DNA of 64,000 nucleotides from Acetobacterium sp. (lineage in GTDB: Bacteria > Bacillota > Clostridia > Eubacteriales > Eubacteriaceae): contig NZ_JAUSPS010000074.1 of NCBI RefSeq assembly GCF_030652775.1, forward strand, positions 1 to 64,000, read 5' to 3'. Shown here piece by piece: positions 1-8,135 of this stretch (its first letter is position 1; every line of letters starts with the position of its first letter). A program made the position numbers and the translations under genes. The notes beneath the pieces are model-generated. The model made no database searches and was not told the DNA's origin. It saw only the letters and a list, made by a program, of their open reading frames with translations.

Positions 1-117
1 AAGACTTAGAGCTGGCTCTTTAACTAGAGTTTATGAAAGCTTGAGCCGTATGAGGGGAAACTCTCACGTACGGTTCTTAGAGGGGAAAGGAGTAGTAATA
101 CTCCTGACCTACTCGAT
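1..117 (+). mobile_element. 3' end of a group II intron (domains V and VI)
   Basis: Domain V is the 34-nt hairpin at 43-76. It has the AGC triad at 44-46, a GAAA tetraloop at 57-60 and the pairing GAGCCGUA with UACGGUUC. Domain VI follows: GAGGGG (80-85) pairs with CCU-CUC (108-114), leaving A111 bulged as the lariat branch point, and GGAGTA/TACTCC forms the inner stem. The intron should end at AT (116-117). The next codons, CGC ATC TGC, then restore a typical Cys-Arg-x-Cys motif in the interrupted formate dehydrogenase. The intron body and any maturase lie upstream of the window. The identification is strong. The exact 3' junction is inferred from branch-point distance and reading frame. Confidence 0.93.
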
Positions 118-2676
118 CGCATCTGCGTGGTGGAGGTGGAAGGGGCAAAAGCGCTGATCCCAGCCTGTGCCGGAATCGCCGAAGATGGAATGGTCATCAA
201 TACGGTTTCAGAAAGCGTCCTCAGTGCCCGTCATAATATTGTTAACCTGCTCTTGTCAAATGGTGAACATAACTGTTTATCCTGTGAAAAAAGCGGGGAA
301 TGCAGCCTTCAGAGTGTTGCTTACGAACTGGGAATCGAGACTCCAGCGTTTATTATGGAAAGCATGAACAAGGCAACGGTTGATGATTCCAGTGTGATGA
401 TCGTCAGAGACAACCGGAAATGCATTCTCTGCCGGCGCTGTGTCACTGCCTGCAATGAAATTGTCTGCAATGATGTTTTATCGGTCGGGTTCAGAGGTAG
501 CGAATCGACCATTATCTGCGACAATAACAAGCCAATGGGTGAGTCGACCTGTGTTCAGTGCGGCCATTGTGTTCAGGTCTGTCCGGTAGGGGCACTGGTC
601 AACAAAAAATCAATTGGCAAGGCGCGTTCCTGGGAAACGAAAAAAGTCCGAACCACCTGTCCCTACTGTGGGGTTGGCTGCCAGCTATACCTGCACATGA
701 AGGGTGATGAAATTGTCAAGGTCACCGGCGTCGAAGATGGTTTTCCGAATAAAGGCCGGCTTTGTGTTAAAGGCCGCTATGGTTATGACTTTATCTATTC
801 CAAAGAAAGACTGACCACTCCGCTGATCAAAGAAAACGGCGTTTTTCGAGAAGCGTCCTGGGATGAGGCCCTGGATCTGGTGGCCGCAAAATTCAAAGCG
901 ATTCTCGAGCAGGGCGGTCCGGATGCCGTTGGCGGAATCAGCTGTGCCCGCAGCTCTAACGAAGATTCCTACCAGATGCAGAAACTGTTCCGGGCAGCCT
1001 TCAAGTCGGCCAACATCGATCACTGCGCCCGGGTCTGTCATGCGCCAACCGTCGCCGGTTTGATCACCTCGTTTGGAACCGGGGGAATGACCAATTCGAT
1101 TGCTGAAATGGCCAATACTAACTGCCTCTTTGTCATTGGCTCTAATATGTCAGAAGCCCATCCGGTGGCGGCCACCTTTGTCAAAAATGGCAAAAAGAAC
1201 GGCGCTAAACTGATTGTGGTCGATCCGCGAAAAACCCATCTGGCTGATCGTGCCGACGAGTTTGCCCAGATTAAGGTGGGTTCGGATGTGGCGTTCCTCA
1301 ACGGTCTGATGAACGTATTGATTACCGAAGATCTCTATGACAAAGATTTTGTCGCTGACAAATGCGATAATTTTGAAGCGCTGAAAGCAAAGGTTTTAGA
1401 GTATCCGCCCAAACGTGTTTCAGAAATCAGCGGGGTATCGGAGGAACAAATCATTGCAATTGCCAGAATGCTGGCGGCCAATAAACCGGGAATGGCCATG
1501 TATACCCTGGGAATTACCGAGCATACCTGCGGCACCAACAATGTTATGTCAGTTGCCAATCTACAGATGCTGCTTGGCAATATCGGTAAAGAAAACGCCG
1601 GCGTCAATCCGCTGCGTGGCCAAAATAACGTTCAGGGGGCCTGTGATATGGGCGCGCTGCCCAATGTTTATCATGGCTACCAGAGTGTCACCGACCCTGC
1701 CGCCAAGGCGAAATTTGAGCAGGCCTGGAAGGTCGATGGTCTGCCGGATAAACTGGGATTGATGATCCCGGATATGATCAGTGGATTAAAGACCAAAGCG
1801 GTTAAAGGATTATACATTTTTGGTGAAAATATTGTCGCCACGGAGCCGGATATTGCCCATGTTATCGAATGTCTGGAAGCGGCTGAATTTGTGGTGGTTA
1901 ACGAGATTTTCCTTAACGAAACGACCAAATATGCTGATGTCGTTCTGCCGGGGGCAGCCTGGGGTGAGGATGAGGGCACCTATACCAATTGTGAAAGACG
2001 CATCAGTTTGGTCAGAAAAGTAAAAGATGCACCGGGGCAGGCAAAACCGGACTGGTGGATCTTTAAAGAAATTGCCAAACGTTTCGGACAGAATTGGGAA
2101 GCCAACAGCGGACGGGAATTGTGGGATAACGAGATTGCCCCGTTGGCACCATTTTTTACCGGGATTACCTACGATCGGATTCAGGGCGACGGGATGCAGT
2201 GGCCATGCAACTGCTCAGTTGATCCGGGAACCCCGATTCTCCATTTGGACGGTAACTTTACCCGGGGTAAAGGCCATTTGATGGCGCTTGACTGGACGCC
2301 CCCTGCTGAAGTGCCAGATGCCGAATACCCATTCACCTTAAGCACCGGCCGACGGCTCTATCATTATCATACCCGAACTCAAACCGGTAGAGCCAAAGGT
2401 CTCAATGAGTTGCTGCCGGAAGAATATGCAGATATTTCCGAAGCGGATGCCAAACGTCTCGGTATTGCCCATGGCGAAATGATTATTGTCAGATCCCGAC
2501 GTGGGTCCGTTTTTGTAAAAGCCCAGGTTTCCGACCGGATTCCCGAAGGACTGGTATGGATGGCCATCCATTTCTTTGAAAACAATGCCAACTGGCTGAC
2601 CACGAGATCCAGCGACACGGTTACCAAAACGCCGGAGTACAAAGCCTGTGCAGTTGCCATCGAAAAAATTTCTTAA
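118..2676 (+). CDS. Formate dehydrogenase catalytic (alpha) subunit, 3' exon, Cys form
   Basis: Large molybdopterin/tungstopterin oxidoreductase converting formate and CO2, probably feeding the methyl branch through the fhs gene downstream. Only the part after the group II intron is in the window, about 852 codons. Order (numbered from the GTG at 127): end of a NuoG-like [2Fe-2S]/[4Fe-4S] domain (His-Cys-x2-Cys-x5-Cys near 48-59), a ferredoxin-like two-cluster domain (Cys 99-114 and 142-152), then the catalytic domain with its [4Fe-4S] motif at 178-213. The active-site motif RVCHAPTVAG has Cys at about residue 304, encoded by TGT at 1036-1038, so this is the Cys variant and not the Sec variant. 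The NuoG-like N terminus resembles NAD(P)-linked or electron-bifurcating FdhA rather than short FdhF. Electron-partner subunits are not visible. The first exon must lie upstream of the intron. Confidence 0.9.
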   Translation, partial: RICVVEVEGAKALIPACAGIAEDGMVINTVSESVLSARHNIVNLLLSNGEHNCLSCEKSGECSLQSVAYELGIETPAFIMESMNKATVDDSSVMIVRDNRKCILCRRCVTACNEIVCNDVLSVGFRGSESTIICDNNKPMGESTCVQCGHCVQVCPVGALVNKKSIGKARSWETKKVRTTCPYCGVGCQLYLHMKGDEIVKVTGVEDGFPNKGRLCVKGRYGYDFIYSKERLTTPLIKENGVFREASWDEALDLVAAKFKAILEQGGPDAVGGISCARSSNEDSYQMQKLFRAAFKSANIDHCARVCHAPTVAGLITSFGTGGMTNSIAEMANTNCLFVIGSNMSEAHPVAATFVKNGKKNGAKLIVVDPRKTHLADRADEFAQIKVGSDVAFLNGLMNVLITEDLYDKDFVADKCDNFEALKAKVLEYPPKRVSEISGVSEEQIIAIARMLAANKPGMAMYTLGITEHTCGTNNVMSVANLQMLLGNIGKENAGVNPLRGQNNVQGACDMGALPNVYHGYQSVTDPAAKAKFEQAWKVDGLPDKLGLMIPDMISGLKTKAVKGLYIFGENIVATEPDIAHVIECLEAAEFVVVNEIFLNETTKYADVVLPGAAWGEDEGTYTNCERRISLVRKVKDAPGQAKPDWWIFKEIAKRFGQNWEANSGRELWDNEIAPLAPFFTGITYDRIQGDGMQWPCNCSVDPGTPILHLDGNFTRGKGHLMALDWTPPAEVPDAEYPFTLSTGRRLYHYHTRTQTGRAKGLNELLPEEYADISEADAKRLGIAHGEMIIVRSRRGSVFVKAQVSDRIPEGLVWMAIHFFENNANWLTTRSSDTVTKTPEYKACAVAIEKIS

Positions 2677-2816
2677 GAAAAAGCGGCCAGATTTGATGAT
2701 TTGCCAGAAAAAAAAGCGACCCTCAAAAAAATTACATTAGCATTTACTAATGCTCTGGTTAAAAAAGTGACGATGAGAGAATGAAAAAATAACCTGTTTT
2801 ACGAATCAATCTTAGA

Positions 2817-2854
2817 ATGCCCTGAACAATGACACTGTTCAGGGCATCTTTTTT
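2817..2854 (+). terminator. Rho-independent terminator after formate dehydrogenase
   Basis: A perfect 12-bp stem (2817-2828 with 2836-2847) with a 7-nt loop is followed by CTTTTTT. It lies 140 nt after the formate dehydrogenase stop. A smaller hairpin (AGCATT/AATGCT, near 2737-2752) precedes it. Confidence 0.88.
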
Positions 2855-3035
2855 ATACGTTTACACAAAACGGCGGTAAAAATTGTAAAAATGAACAAAG
2901 TGTAAAAAATGGTACAGAATTCGGAACGAAAAGCCAGATGATGTTAAAATAATAACAAGATATTTCACGTTAAAAACTTTGTTTGAGAAATAACAAACAA
3001 GTAAAGATAATAAATTGTCCCAACATAGAAAAATA

Positions 3036-3064
3036 TTGACAAGAAGTATAAAAGATGTTAACCT
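3036..3064 (+). promoter_or_regulatory. Possible promoter of fhs
   Basis: TTGACA at 3036-3041 with a 17-bp spacer to TAACCT, a poor -10 box. The 330-bp stretch 2855-3187 is AT-rich and otherwise shows no gene. The fhs ribosome binding site AAGGAG sits just before the ATG. Confidence 0.4.
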
Positions 3065-3187
3065 ATGGAAAATCTGTATATACATGTGCACAGGGTGCTT
3101 GCAAATAATTAACCGCAGCGTGTTGGTTCAGATTTGAAAAAGAGACTCAGAGAATAACGAAATTATTTTGAAAAGGAGAAAGACAAG

Positions 3188-4858
3188 ATGAAAACAGATG
3201 TACAGATCGCACAGGAAGCTAAAATGCAACCGATTGCACAGGTGGCCGAAAAATTGGGGATTACCGGAGATGAGCTGGAACTTTATGGCAATCATAAAGC
3301 CAAGGTGTCCTTATCGGTATTGAAAGACAACCAGGACAAACCAGACGGTAAGCTGATTCTGGTAACTGCCATTAACCCAACCCCGGCCGGCGAAGGCAAA
3401 ACCACCACCAACGTGGGTCTATCCATGGCGCTTAATTATATCGGCAAAAAAACCATTACCACCTTAAGAGAACCCTCATTGGGACCATGCTTTGGCGTCA
3501 AGGGTGGCGCCGCCGGCGGCGGCTACGCTCAGGTCGTCCCGATGGATGATATCAATCTGCACTTTACCGGCGATTTCCACGCCATCACCGCGGCTCATAG
3601 TTTGCTGGCGGCGCTGCTGGATAATCACCTCCACCAGGGAAATCTGTTAAACATCGATATGGATCGGATTGTCTGGCGACGGGTTGTGGACATGAATGAC
3701 CGGGCTCTGCGCATGATCACCGTTGGTCAGGGCAGCCGGGCCAATGGGGTGCAACGGGAAACCGGTTACGATATCACCGTGGCATCAGAAATTATGGCGA
3801 TTCTCTGTCTGGCCTCCAGCCTCACCGATCTCAAAGAGCGCTTGGGTCGGATGATCATCGCTTACAATACCGAAGGCAAAGCGGTGACAGCCGCTGATCT
3901 GGAAGCCTCCGGCGCAATGGCGCTGCTGCTAAAAGATGCCATCAAACCGAATCTGGTCCAGACCCTCGAAAATACCCCAGCCTTTATTCATGGTGGTCCC
4001 TTTGCCAATATAGCCCACGGCTGTAACTCGGTACTGGCTACCAGAACAGCCTTGAAGCTGGCCGACTATGTGGTCACCGAAGCCGGTTTTGGTGCTGATC
4101 TGGGAGCGGAAAAATTCTTTGATATCAAATGTCGTTATGCCGAGCTGAAACCTAATGCCGTGGTCATTGTGGCCACCGTCCGGGCTTTGAAAATGAATGG
4201 TGGGGTGGTTAAAACCGAGCTGTCAACTGAAAACGTCGCCGCCGTGGAATTGGGCAGTGCCAATTTGATCCAGCATCTGGAAAACCTGCAAAAATTTAAG
4301 GTGCCAGTGGTGGTAGCCCTGAATAAATTCCCGACCGATACGGAAGCAGAATTTGCTGCCGTTAAAAAGGCCTGTGAAAATAAAAATGTTAAGGTAATCC
4401 TTTCCGATGTGTTTTCTCAGGGTGGAAAAGGCGGCGAAGAACTGGCTCGCGAAGTGGTCAAGCTTTGTGATATGGGTGAATCGCAATATCAACCGCTTTA
4501 CCCGTTGGAACTTCCACTTGAAAAGAAAATCGAAACCATTGCCACCGAAATTTACCGGGCTGATGGGGTGGAATATGAGCCGGATGCTAAAAAACAACTG
4601 GATGAGATTGTCGCACTGGGATTTGATCATCTGCCGGTTTGTATGGCCAAAACCCAATACTCCTTCTCTGATGATCAGACCTTACTGGGCGCCCCCCAGG
4701 ATTTCAATATCCATGTTAAAGAAGTGCGTCTGTCAGCGGGAGCCGGATTTGTGGTGGTGATCACCGGCGCTATTATGACCATGCCGGGTCTTCCCAAAGT
4801 CCCTGCTGCCAATGGTATGGATATCACCGAAGACGGTGAAATCATCGGATTATCCTGA
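3188..4858 (+). CDS. fhs: Formate-tetrahydrofolate ligase (10-formyl-THF synthetase)
   Basis: Cytoplasmic enzyme that uses ATP to join formate to tetrahydrofolate, the second step of the methyl branch of acetogenesis. At 556 residues it has the normal family length. The phosphate-binding motif PTPAGEGKT is at residues 64-72, and the family signatures [22 protein letters not shown] and [13 protein letters not shown] are present. ATG is chosen with AAGGAG about 7 nt upstream. It follows the formate dehydrogenase gene on the same strand but behind a terminator, so it is likely its own transcript, closed by a strong terminator. Acetogens often carry more than one fhs; whether this is the main copy cannot be told from the window. 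Confidence 0.97.
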   Translation: MKTDVQIAQEAKMQPIAQVAEKLGITGDELELYGNHKAKVSLSVLKDNQDKPDGKLILVTAINPTPAGEGKTTTNVGLSMALNYIGKKTITTLREPSLGPCFGVKGGAAGGGYAQVVPMDDINLHFTGDFHAITAAHSLLAALLDNHLHQGNLLNIDMDRIVWRRVVDMNDRALRMITVGQGSRANGVQRETGYDITVASEIMAILCLASSLTDLKERLGRMIIAYNTEGKAVTAADLEASGAMALLLKDAIKPNLVQTLENTPAFIHGGPFANIAHGCNSVLATRTALKLADYVVTEAGFGADLGAEKFFDIKCRYAELKPNAVVIVATVRALKMNGGVVKTELSTENVAAVELGSANLIQHLENLQKFKVPVVVALNKFPTDTEAEFAAVKKACENKNVKVILSDVFSQGGKGGEELAREVVKLCDMGESQYQPLYPLELPLEKKIETIATEIYRADGVEYEPDAKKQLDEIVALGFDHLPVCMAKTQYSFSDDQTLLGAPQDFNIHVKEVRLSAGAGFVVVITGAIMTMPGLPKVPAANGMDITEDGEIIGLS

Positions 4859-4880
4859 TCACGCTAAAATAACGATTAAA

Positions 4881-4918
4881 AACGCAGACCACTTTATTGT
4901 GGGTCTGCGTTTTTTTTG
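4881..4918 (+). terminator. Rho-independent terminator after fhs
   Basis: The stem AACGCAGAC/GTCTGCGTT, extended by CAC/GTG around one bulged G, has a 6-nt loop and a run of eight or nine T. Confidence 0.92.
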
Positions 4919-4961
4919 AGTGAAAGGGCCGCAAAAAAGTGATTTTAAGCGCGAAATTTCT

Positions 4962-4989
4962 TTGCTAATCGACCCGAGAGGCGTATAAT
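4962..4989 (+). promoter_or_regulatory. Likely promoter of the C11-peptidase lipoprotein gene
   Basis: TTGCTA (-35), 16-bp spacer, TATAAT (-10) at 4984-4989. The 15 bases CGAGAGGCGTATAAT around the -10 also occur in the promoter at 29216-29244. Confidence 0.55.
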
Positions 4990-5116
4990 ATAAAGCAGTA
5001 TTATGTAAAAATTCATTGCGGATAAAGCGTTTGCGGCAACTACGAAATATTGCCATTTGCCCGCCGATGGTAAAGACATAAAAGCGATAGTAAATCATTG
5101 ACCCGGGAGGTTTGAA

Positions 5117-7255
5117 ATGAAAAAAAGATTGACGGCATTTTTGATCATCTTTGCCATGGTGCTGTCTTTGACAGCTTGCTCAGATGAAGGTGGGGGAACC
5201 AGTAGCCATAAAAACAGCGGCCTCGATACATCCCTGGCGCGGAGTACCGAGATGAAGGTGAGTTCTGGCGGTGATCTGGAAATTCAGCGGCTGACCCGCA
5301 CCGAAACAAAAAAAATGGGCGCATCTGGTACCTGGACCATTTTTGTATATATGTGCGGTTCAGATCTGGAAAGTGACGGCGGCCTGGCTACCATGGACCT
5401 CCAGGAAATGATTGATGCAACCCAGTCCGACAAGATAAAATTTGTGGTTCAGACTGGCGGCGCCAATGCCTGGGATAATGATCTGGTGGATGATTCGTTG
5501 ACGCAGCGCTTTGTGATTAAAAATCAGAACATGGAACAGATCGAAGAAGCAGCGGTTGCCAATATGGGCAGCGCTGAAACCCTGGCTGAATTTCTGGACT
5601 GGGGGGTATCCGCCTATCCCGCCGAAAAAATGGGACTGGTTTTCTGGAATCACGGCGGCGGCAGCATTACTGGCGTCTGTTTTGATGAGCAAAACGAAAG
5701 CGACAGTCTGTCCTTGCTGGAAATTGAAAATGCTCTGACTTCGGTTTATTCCAATATGACGGATGCCTTTGAATTTATTGGCTTTGATGCCTGCCTGATG
5801 GGAACCGTGGAAACCGGAAATATGCTGGCGCCTCACGCCCGCTATATGGTTGCATCGGAAGAACTGGAACCCGGTTATGGCTGGGATTACACCGCCATGG
5901 GTAACTTTATCGGCAGCAATCCGGCCGCCAGCGGAGCCGAACTGGGCAAGGTCGTGGTCGATTCCTTCTACGCAGCTTGTGTTGCTATCGATAGTCAGAA
6001 TGAAGCGACGCTTTCTTGCATTGACCTGTCCCAAATTGACGAATTGGTCTATGCCTTTAATGATGTCGCCCGGGAAATGTACAGCGCCACCACTAAAACC
6101 GATGTTTTGTCCAATATGGTCAAGGGAATCACGTCGGCGGAAAACTATGGCGGTAACAGCAAGTCCGAAGGCTATACCAATATGGTCGATCTGGGCTCGG
6201 TGTTGAAAAACATGACCGGGAATGTGGTTGGTACGGATAAAGCTCTGGCCGCCCTGCAGGACTGTGTTGTCTATATGAAAAATGGCAGTGATAAGGCCGA
6301 TTCACATGGGTTGGCGATCTACTATCCCTTAGCCATTCAGGGCTCCGAGGAACTGTCAATTTTCAAGGATATCTGTGTCAGTCCTTATTACATGTCGTTT
6401 GTCGACAAGATGGCTTATGGTAGTGGTACCAACGGCGATTTTGGAAGCTACAGCGATGCGGACTGGTTTGGTGAAAAATCGCTTTACTGGAGCGGCAGCT
6501 ATGACGAAGCAGCGGGGTCTGATTACTGGTCGGAACTGGATCAGGAACCCGCTGAAGTGTACAATTTCAGTGAAGCGGAAACGGCGGTTTCATTTTCATC
6601 AGCGCCAGCCATCAATGCTGAGGGCATGTACGGCTTCATGATTTCAGCTGACACCCTGGACTACGTCGATGCAGTTTACTGTGATGTGTTTATGGATGCC
6701 GGCGATGGCGAAACTCTAATTGAACTGGGACTGGATGATAACATCACCGCCGACTGGAATACCGGAAAGTTTGAAGATAATTTCAGCGGCTATTGGGTTT
6801 CATTGCCCGATGGACAGCCCCTGGCTACCTATATTGTTGAGCAGGGTGACAACTACAATATCTATACCTCGCCAGTGATGCTCAATGGGGTGGAAACCAA
6901 TTTGCGCATTAAAATTGATTTTGCCAGCGACGGTAACTACACCATCACCATTATCGGCGCCTGGGATGGCATTGATGAGGTTACTGGTCAGTCTGCCAAA
7001 GAGATTACCAAGCTAAAAAAGGGCGATCTGATTACTCCGATGTATTATTCCTATAGTATGAAAACGGATGAGGAGGGCATTTACGAAGGTGAGGCTTATA
7101 CCTTTGACAATGACCCGGTGATCTATGAAGAACCGTTGGCCGTGGGAGACTACTACTATTCTTTCCAGATCGACGATATTTTTGGCAGTTCCCTCTATAC
7201 CGATTTCGAGATTTTCTCGGTGAATGCCAATGGGGATATTTATTTTAATCAGTGA
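5117..7255 (+). CDS. Clostripain-family (C11) cysteine peptidase lipoprotein
   Basis: Predicted surface lipoprotein. The signal peptide ends in the lipobox LTAC with Cys21 as the lipidated residue. A peptidase C11 (clostripain-like) domain spans about residues 70-430: the catalytic pair is His179 in FWNHGGG and Cys226 in GFDACLMGT. The 280-residue C-terminal part is Asp/Tyr-rich and beta-type in character, and I do not recognise its fold. C11 enzymes cleave after basic residues; the substrate here is unknown. The start follows GGAGGT by 5 nt. It is a single-gene unit with its own promoter and terminator, between fhs and a flavodoxin gene, with no evident functional link to either. Confidence 0.88.
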   Translation: MKKRLTAFLIIFAMVLSLTACSDEGGGTSSHKNSGLDTSLARSTEMKVSSGGDLEIQRLTRTETKKMGASGTWTIFVYMCGSDLESDGGLATMDLQEMIDATQSDKIKFVVQTGGANAWDNDLVDDSLTQRFVIKNQNMEQIEEAAVANMGSAETLAEFLDWGVSAYPAEKMGLVFWNHGGGSITGVCFDEQNESDSLSLLEIENALTSVYSNMTDAFEFIGFDACLMGTVETGNMLAPHARYMVASEELEPGYGWDYTAMGNFIGSNPAASGAELGKVVVDSFYAACVAIDSQNEATLSCIDLSQIDELVYAFNDVAREMYSATTKTDVLSNMVKGITSAENYGGNSKSEGYTNMVDLGSVLKNMTGNVVGTDKALAALQDCVVYMKNGSDKADSHGLAIYYPLAIQGSEELSIFKDICVSPYYMSFVDKMAYGSGTNGDFGSYSDADWFGEKSLYWSGSYDEAAGSDYWSELDQEPAEVYNFSEAETAVSFSSAPAINAEGMYGFMISADTLDYVDAVYCDVFMDAGDGETLIELGLDDNITADWNTGKFEDNFSGYWVSLPDGQPLATYIVEQGDNYNIYTSPVMLNGVETNLRIKIDFASDGNYTITIIGAWDGIDEVTGQSAKEITKLKKGDLITPMYYSYSMKTDEEGIYEGEAYTFDNDPVIYEEPLAVGDYYYSFQIDDIFGSSLYTDFEIFSVNANGDIYFNQ

Positions 7256-7288
7256 CATAATATGAAAAATCATTAGTGCAACCAAGAC

Positions 7289-7329
7289 AATCGCCTGAAA
7301 CCCGAGAATGGTTTCAGGCGATTATTTTT
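7289..7329 (+). terminator. Rho-independent terminator after the C11 peptidase gene
   Basis: A perfect 14-bp stem (7289-7302 with 7310-7323) with a 7-nt loop, followed by ATTTTTG. Confidence 0.92.
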
Positions 7330-7516
7330 GAAGTGGTTTTTATGGATGAATGACCAATAAATAAAAATTCATTTGCTGGAGTTAAAGAAAAGACTTGAAA
7401 AAAATAACAAAATGAGGTACCTTAGTGTCAACAAGAGAATAATTAATGACTAAAAATGAATGGTTTTATTTGTATTCTAAACATGGTCATATTCTAAAGA
7501 AAATGGAGAGCGTGAA

Positions 7517-7984
7517 ATGAAGATTGGTATTATTGTCTTTTCTAAAACCAACAATACATTTTCAGTCGCCGACAGGCTGAGGGTTGCCCTGGTGGAAAAG
7601 GGTTTGGATGCGGAAATCCAGCGGATCGTTCCAGAAAATGATGATCCCGGAGTTAAGTCCCCGATTGTATTTGCCAACAAGCCGGATGTATCCCCTTATG
7701 ATGTGGTAATCTTTGCCAGCCCAGTATGGGCTTTCTCATTGGCTGGGGTGATGAAAGAATATCTTGAACAAGTTGCATCCCTTGAGGGTAAAAGGGTCTT
7801 CAGTTTTGTGACCAAGCAGCTGGCCTCCAAATTTACCGGCGGAATCAAAGCAAACCGACAGATCAATTCAGCGGTTGCGTTAAAAGGTGGGACAGTCGAA
7901 AAATCATTTATTGTCAGCTGGAAGAATAAAAAAAGAGAAGCAGAGATTGCCAGTTTAATCGCCGAAATTATCAAAGCGATTTAA
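7517..7984 (+). CDS. Flavodoxin-family protein
   Basis: A 155-residue single-domain flavodoxin-fold protein. The N-terminal strand MKIGIIVFSKTNNT is the usual FMN phosphate-binding loop (S/T-rich after the first beta strand), and ASPVWAFSLAG at about residues 68-78 fits the second FMN loop. It is likely a cytoplasmic one- or two-electron carrier or a quinone-reductase-like protein; the partner cannot be named. The ribosome binding site GGAGAG precedes the ATG. A weak TTGAAA promoter may lie near 7394. The gene stands alone and is closed by a strong terminator. Confidence 0.85.
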   Translation: MKIGIIVFSKTNNTFSVADRLRVALVEKGLDAEIQRIVPENDDPGVKSPIVFANKPDVSPYDVVIFASPVWAFSLAGVMKEYLEQVASLEGKRVFSFVTKQLASKFTGGIKANRQINSAVALKGGTVEKSFIVSWKNKKREAEIASLIAEIIKAI

Positions 7985-8032
7985 GGGCAGTTTGAATCTG
8001 GTTAGCAGATCAGCAAAAAAAGTAATATATGT

Positions 8033-8073
8033 AAAAGAGCTCCTGAAGAAAAATTTTCAGGAGCTCTTTTTGT
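8033..8073. terminator. Terminator between convergent genes, probably bidirectional
   Basis: A 15-bp stem (8033-8047 with 8056-8070) with T-runs on both strands, between the flavodoxin gene (plus) and the FAD oxidoreductase gene (minus). Confidence 0.9.
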
Positions 8074-8135
8074 AGCATTAAATCTAAATAGAGAGGAAAT
8101 CAGAGCAAAATAAATACGATTTATGGTTCGACGGC

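Noticed and set aside
1036-1038. Possible selenocysteine site in formate dehydrogenase
   Set aside because: The codon is TGT, plain cysteine; no in-frame TGA and no SECIS-like hairpin is needed to explain the reading frame.
5360-6034. A 224-codon open frame on the minus strand inside the C11 peptidase gene
   Set aside because: It lies antisense to a clear signal-peptide and protease-coding gene, has no ribosome binding site, and its translation has no known motif.
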